From NCBI GenBank assembly GCA_964035575.1, contig OZ037888.1, positions 620,001 to 684,000 on the forward strand: a stretch of 64,000 nt of DNA. The letters run 5' to 3'. Positions within the stretch are counted from its first letter, which is position 1. Every line of letters begins with the position of its first letter. A model generated the notes under the pieces. It saw nothing but the letters and a program-made list of their open reading frames with translations, was not told the DNA's origin and did no database searches. Source of the DNA: Rhynchopus sp. YZ270_cl-10 (Eukaryota > Euglenozoa > Diplonemea > Diplonemida > Diplonemidae). This document shows positions 61,231 to 64,000 of this stretch, one piece after another. A program made the position numbers and the translations under genes.

Positions 61231-61283
61231 CCCGAGAGGAGTGTCAGTGCTTGTGTCCCAGAGGCGTTTGTATCAACCTTTTG
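61215..61283 (+). repeat. family-C repeat at 3' end of SGNH paralogue 1
   Basis: TATGGGGTTCGATAACCCGA, GTGTCAGTGCTTGTGTCCCA, GAGGCGTTTGTATCAACCTT. It overlaps the annotated C-terminus and the alternative last exon. Confidence 0.6.
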
Positions 61284-62055
61284 GTGAAATGAAAAATTAA
61301 ATTGCCACGATGGGTGAGTGAACGTCGCAGAGTGTAGAATGGATGTTACTTTTTTGAATCATTTTTATCTTGGGGAAAAGAAAAGAGAAAGAAAAAAATT
61401 AACACAGGATGGGGTGGTGAAAGAGCCGCCCGAAGGCCTTCCGTTTAGCCGTTTCTGATATGGGCCTAAACAAACGGGGTTCTTTTGACTGAGGACAATG
61501 AAGATGAGATGACCACACGAAAAACAAAGACGGGAGCAGGAACTGTCCACGAGAGAGAAAAAAACGGAGATAAGGGGGAGGAGGTGACTGGCTGCGGCTT
61601 GACCGTTTTAAGATTATTGTTTTAAAAAGCTACACCATATGGTTACCCATATTCAGTGTATGTGGAACACACTCATACAGCGAAAACCACAACAAATTGA
61701 CAGAGCGACAGCCGAAAAAAGTTCTTCTTTTTTTTTTCTTTGTTTCTTTCCATTCACTTGTCATATCCTGAAGTCAGATTCTATTTATAGAGACACTGTC
61801 ACTTTGTATTTCAAGCCAGCCTTTTTGTTTTGTTTGCCTTTTGCCAATAGATTCAATTAACATGATTCGGCAAAAACGGTGCTGTTTTTTCTTAACTGAG
61901 TATGGTTTCTAATCACACTTGCGCTCAACAAACACAAAACTCACCCTCCCCCCATCTACTTTTCTAACAACACTACACCAGCACACACCATATTTGATTC
62001 AATACCCTATCAGACATGAGGCATTCCCCGCCCCACATACACACCCCACTCTACG
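61231..62055. other. spacer between SGNH paralogues
   Basis: Unique AT-rich sequence with a family-D-like tail near 61792-61826 (TTTGTATTTCAAGCCAGCC). A CTATCAG acceptor at 62007-62013 is followed by a short upstream ATG (62016, 18 codons, overlapping the main start out of frame). Confidence 0.5.
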
Positions 62056-63906
62056 ATGCATCTCGTCAGTAAACTATCGTTGGGCATCCTCCTGAGCTTC
62101 GCTGGGTACGGGTGCTTCAAGCAAGCAGTCACTCCGCGTATTGCGCCTAAAGCGGCTGGGGCAGTTGCCACGGATGGTGTTGTTGACACCACCACCACAC
62201 CCAATGCACTGGTGGAGGAACACCTGCGGACATGCTCAGAACGGCAGCGCCCTGAAGTATTGCCACGCACGTCATTACTCAACTCCGAGTACGTCGTACC
62301 CCAGGGCGTACAAACCACAGGTGAAACCATCACCGGGTACATCATAGCGCGGGATGCAAACGGTACTGCAACGTGCGAGCCGCATGACTTCTTTGAGATC
62401 ACTGCCTGGAGCGAACGCAACCGTGTGTTTGTGACGACAGCGTCGCTTGGGTACGGGGTGTACAGCTTTACATTCAAGGCCAGAATGCCTGGGGTGTTCA
62501 ATGTGTCGATACATCTTATGTATGAGTCTGCGACTCAGGTGGGAAGGAGCTGGCCCACCTCAGACGAACTGTACACGGATTTCCAAAATGCTACGTTTTG
62601 GCGCAAGATGTCACAGAAGTTCGATGCGCTGAAGAAGCAGAACACTACCGAATGGTGCCCAAGCCCTCGCGCAGAGTTTGTGAACCATCGCATCCACATC
62701 ACTGTTGCCGGCAACGAGATTCTCCCCGCAGCACCATGCGGACAGACCTGGCACAAATCAAACGGCCTCGCAGGCTCCTGGGTGAAGGCAGAGAAGGAGG
62801 CTTGCTACCCAGGGCTCTGCGAAGGGGACCTTGCGTTCATGGCGTCGGACGGATGGGTGTGGGTTCCAGACACATGCTACCTGCGGCTTTACAACAAAGA
62901 GTCTGCTTGGGACTGCCTCAATGGGAAACGCCTTGTGTGGTTTGGCGACTCCACGTTGAAGCAGCCGGCAACAAACCTGGTGGAGAACCTGCTGGGTGTA
63001 CCGATCCTGCGGCGCTCCTTCAACTATGTGAAACAGTTTTGCCCGAAGGGGCCGAAGATCCACAAACGGAACTATATCAACAAACGGAAAAAACACACAG
63101 CAAGGGGGTGCACGGGTCCTTTTGACCACCGCCAATGGAAAATAAACCGCACGAACCCGCACAACAGCGACCAACTCGTACACCTGCAGTATGTATGGGG
63201 CGGCTCTGTCTCCGTCATGGACCCACCTATGAGGAAGCCTACAGGGTACGGCCTTCTCCTGCAGGAGACACCCACACGCAACATCTTCCGTGCGGCGCTT
63301 GCGACGAAGCCGGACTACCTCTTCTTGCACCACTATGTGTGGGATGATATGGCGCAGATGGACCACCCGAGGTTTGCCAATGAGATTGGGAAGTTTGTTG
63401 AGTCGCTGCTGAACAGCACGACAGCGGACATACACTGGGACACTCCACACCCGCAGTGTATGTCGAACCTGCTTGACAACGACGTCGCGATGTGCGTCTC
63501 CGCCGTCGAGAACAAGCTGAACAGTGCGGGTGCCTTCCAGTCGTCCCTCTCCATGATGCGGCACCTCGACGAGCGTATAGGCAACAACCCGCGCCTCACT
63601 GTGACCGAGCGCTACCAGATGGCACAACCGCACGTCATGGAGCTTAAGTACTGCTACTTCGGCATCCACTTCGGCTCGCAAGAAGCCTTCTGCCACGTCA
63701 CAGCGCCAGAAGGCCCTGAGGCCTGCATCAGGTCATCCAACTGGCTGGTAGATAAGTTCGAATCGCAGACATGGATGAACAAAATGTGTTCAAACCCTCC
63801 AAAAGCGACGTCCGCAGACCCGACGATTACTTTGGATGTATGGCCCCTTTTTCCCCTTTTAGGAGTGGTTCTTTCAATTTCGTTCTTTATTTCAGCTCCG
63901 CGATAA
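62056..63906 (+). CDS. NXPE/PC-esterase-type SGNH protein, paralogue 2
   Basis: 616 aa as read straight through. A signal anchor (LSLGILLSFAGYGCF, residues about 7-21) gives type II or secreted topology. The Ig-like region has YGVYSFTFKARMPGVFNVSI. The catalytic domain carries the GSWVKAEKEACYPGLCEGD box, block I WFGDSTLKQ (Ser near residue 299, codon 62950) and HWDTPHP (D-x-x-H). Many Cys residues and N-x-S/T sites fit a lumenal enzyme. A GTATGG donor at 63838, at the same place as the donor in paralogue 1, and an AG at 63894-63895 would remove the last 23 codons. That version ends LRDNECDQGD with its stop inside a family-A repeat. The read-through version ends in a hydrophobic stretch (PLFPLLGVVLSISFFISA). 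Confidence 0.85.
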   Translation: MHLVSKLSLGILLSFAGYGCFKQAVTPRIAPKAAGAVATDGVVDTTTTPNALVEEHLRTCSERQRPEVLPRTSLLNSEYVVPQGVQTTGETITGYIIARDANGTATCEPHDFFEITAWSERNRVFVTTASLGYGVYSFTFKARMPGVFNVSIHLMYESATQVGRSWPTSDELYTDFQNATFWRKMSQKFDALKKQNTTEWCPSPRAEFVNHRIHITVAGNEILPAAPCGQTWHKSNGLAGSWVKAEKEACYPGLCEGDLAFMASDGWVWVPDTCYLRLYNKESAWDCLNGKRLVWFGDSTLKQPATNLVENLLGVPILRRSFNYVKQFCPKGPKIHKRNYINKRKKHTARGCTGPFDHRQWKINRTNPHNSDQLVHLQYVWGGSVSVMDPPMRKPTGYGLLLQETPTRNIFRAALATKPDYLFLHHYVWDDMAQMDHPRFANEIGKFVESLLNSTTADIHWDTPHPQCMSNLLDNDVAMCVSAVENKLNSAGAFQSSLSMMRHLDERIGNNPRLTVTERYQMAQPHVMELKYCYFGIHFGSQEAFCHVTAPEGPEACIRSSNWLVDKFESQTWMNKMCSNPPKATSADPTITLDVWPLFPLLGVVLSISFFISAPR

Positions 63907-63965
63907 CGAATGCGATCAAGGTGACTAAGCACGAGAGGCTTAGGTTCATCTTATAAACTTTTCTT
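63898..63965 (+). repeat. hairpin repeat family A, best copy with extended head
   Basis: GCGATAACGAATGCGATC head, AAGGTGACTAAGCACGAGAG, GCTTAGGTTCATCTTATAAA and CTTTTCTTAC tail. It begins in or just after the paralogue 2 coding region. Confidence 0.75.
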
Positions 63966-64000
63966 ACTTATGTATCGAAATAATATGGCCACTTTTCAAC

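Noticed and set aside
62758-63696. 312-codon minus-strand ORF opposite SGNH paralogue 2
   Set aside because: Antisense shadow; the plus strand has the catalytic motifs and a paralogue.

Overview
This is a nuclear segment from a flagellated unicellular eukaryote. It carries kinesin-5, an LC8 dynein light chain, a TOG-domain protein, a TFIIIC subunit, Golgi/secretory type II membrane enzymes and genes with cis-introns (mostly GTATGT...AG). Coding DNA is GC-balanced and complex. Non-coding DNA is packed with A/T homopolymers, short interspersed repeats and foldback elements. Every confidently called gene is on the + strand. Almost every start codon has a pyrimidine tract and an AG 3-75 nt upstream, as expected if pre-mRNAs are polycistronic and matured by spliced-leader trans-splicing. 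That combination, with transposons inside introns, fits a euglenozoan and best a diplonemid. The lineage is an inference; no marker gene proves it.

Layout: 117-1523, 3' part of an orphan gene; 1.5-6.9 kb, repeats including a 1.2-kb foldback; 6913-12005, kinesin-5 in four exons; 12.0-14.5 kb, repeats; 14518-15756, orphan gene; 16299-17873, polytopic membrane protein; 19163-21490, 20-repeat ankyrin protein; 22497-26192, TOG/HEAT protein in four exons; 26.2-30.7 kb, nested transposons; 30736-32898, DUF4215 type I surface protein; 33564-33878, LC8; 34540 to about 36.75 kb, WW-domain gene, apparently broken into by an element; 36.8-39.3 kb, foldback and TIR element; 39344-45400, glycosyltransferase-like type II protein whose 4.65-kb intron holds a 3-kb TIR transposon; 46993-49092, TFIIIC subunit GTF3C5/Tfc1; 49505-50023, small orphan; 50.0-52.8 kb, duplicated double foldback; 52807-57888, 1693-aa IQ-motif protein; 59222-61230 and 62056-63906, tandem NXPE/PC-esterase (SGNH) paralogues.

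The genes do not form one pathway. They split into microtubule/cilium functions (kinesin-5, TOG protein, LC8), secretory-pathway glycan modification (glycosyltransferase-like protein, two SGNH esterases, DUF4215 protein) and Pol III transcription (GTF3C5).

The most unusual content is non-coding. About two dozen copies of a roughly 45-nt hairpin repeat ('family A') all lie in the sense direction. T-tailed families C and D are also sense-only, while A-tailed families B and F occur in both orientations. A 55-bp family-B element is present in one and absent from the other copy of a recent duplication. A near-identical tract of about 215 bp between the two SGNH paralogues indicates gene conversion over the catalytic motif. 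All repeat families, splice sites and counts here were read by eye.
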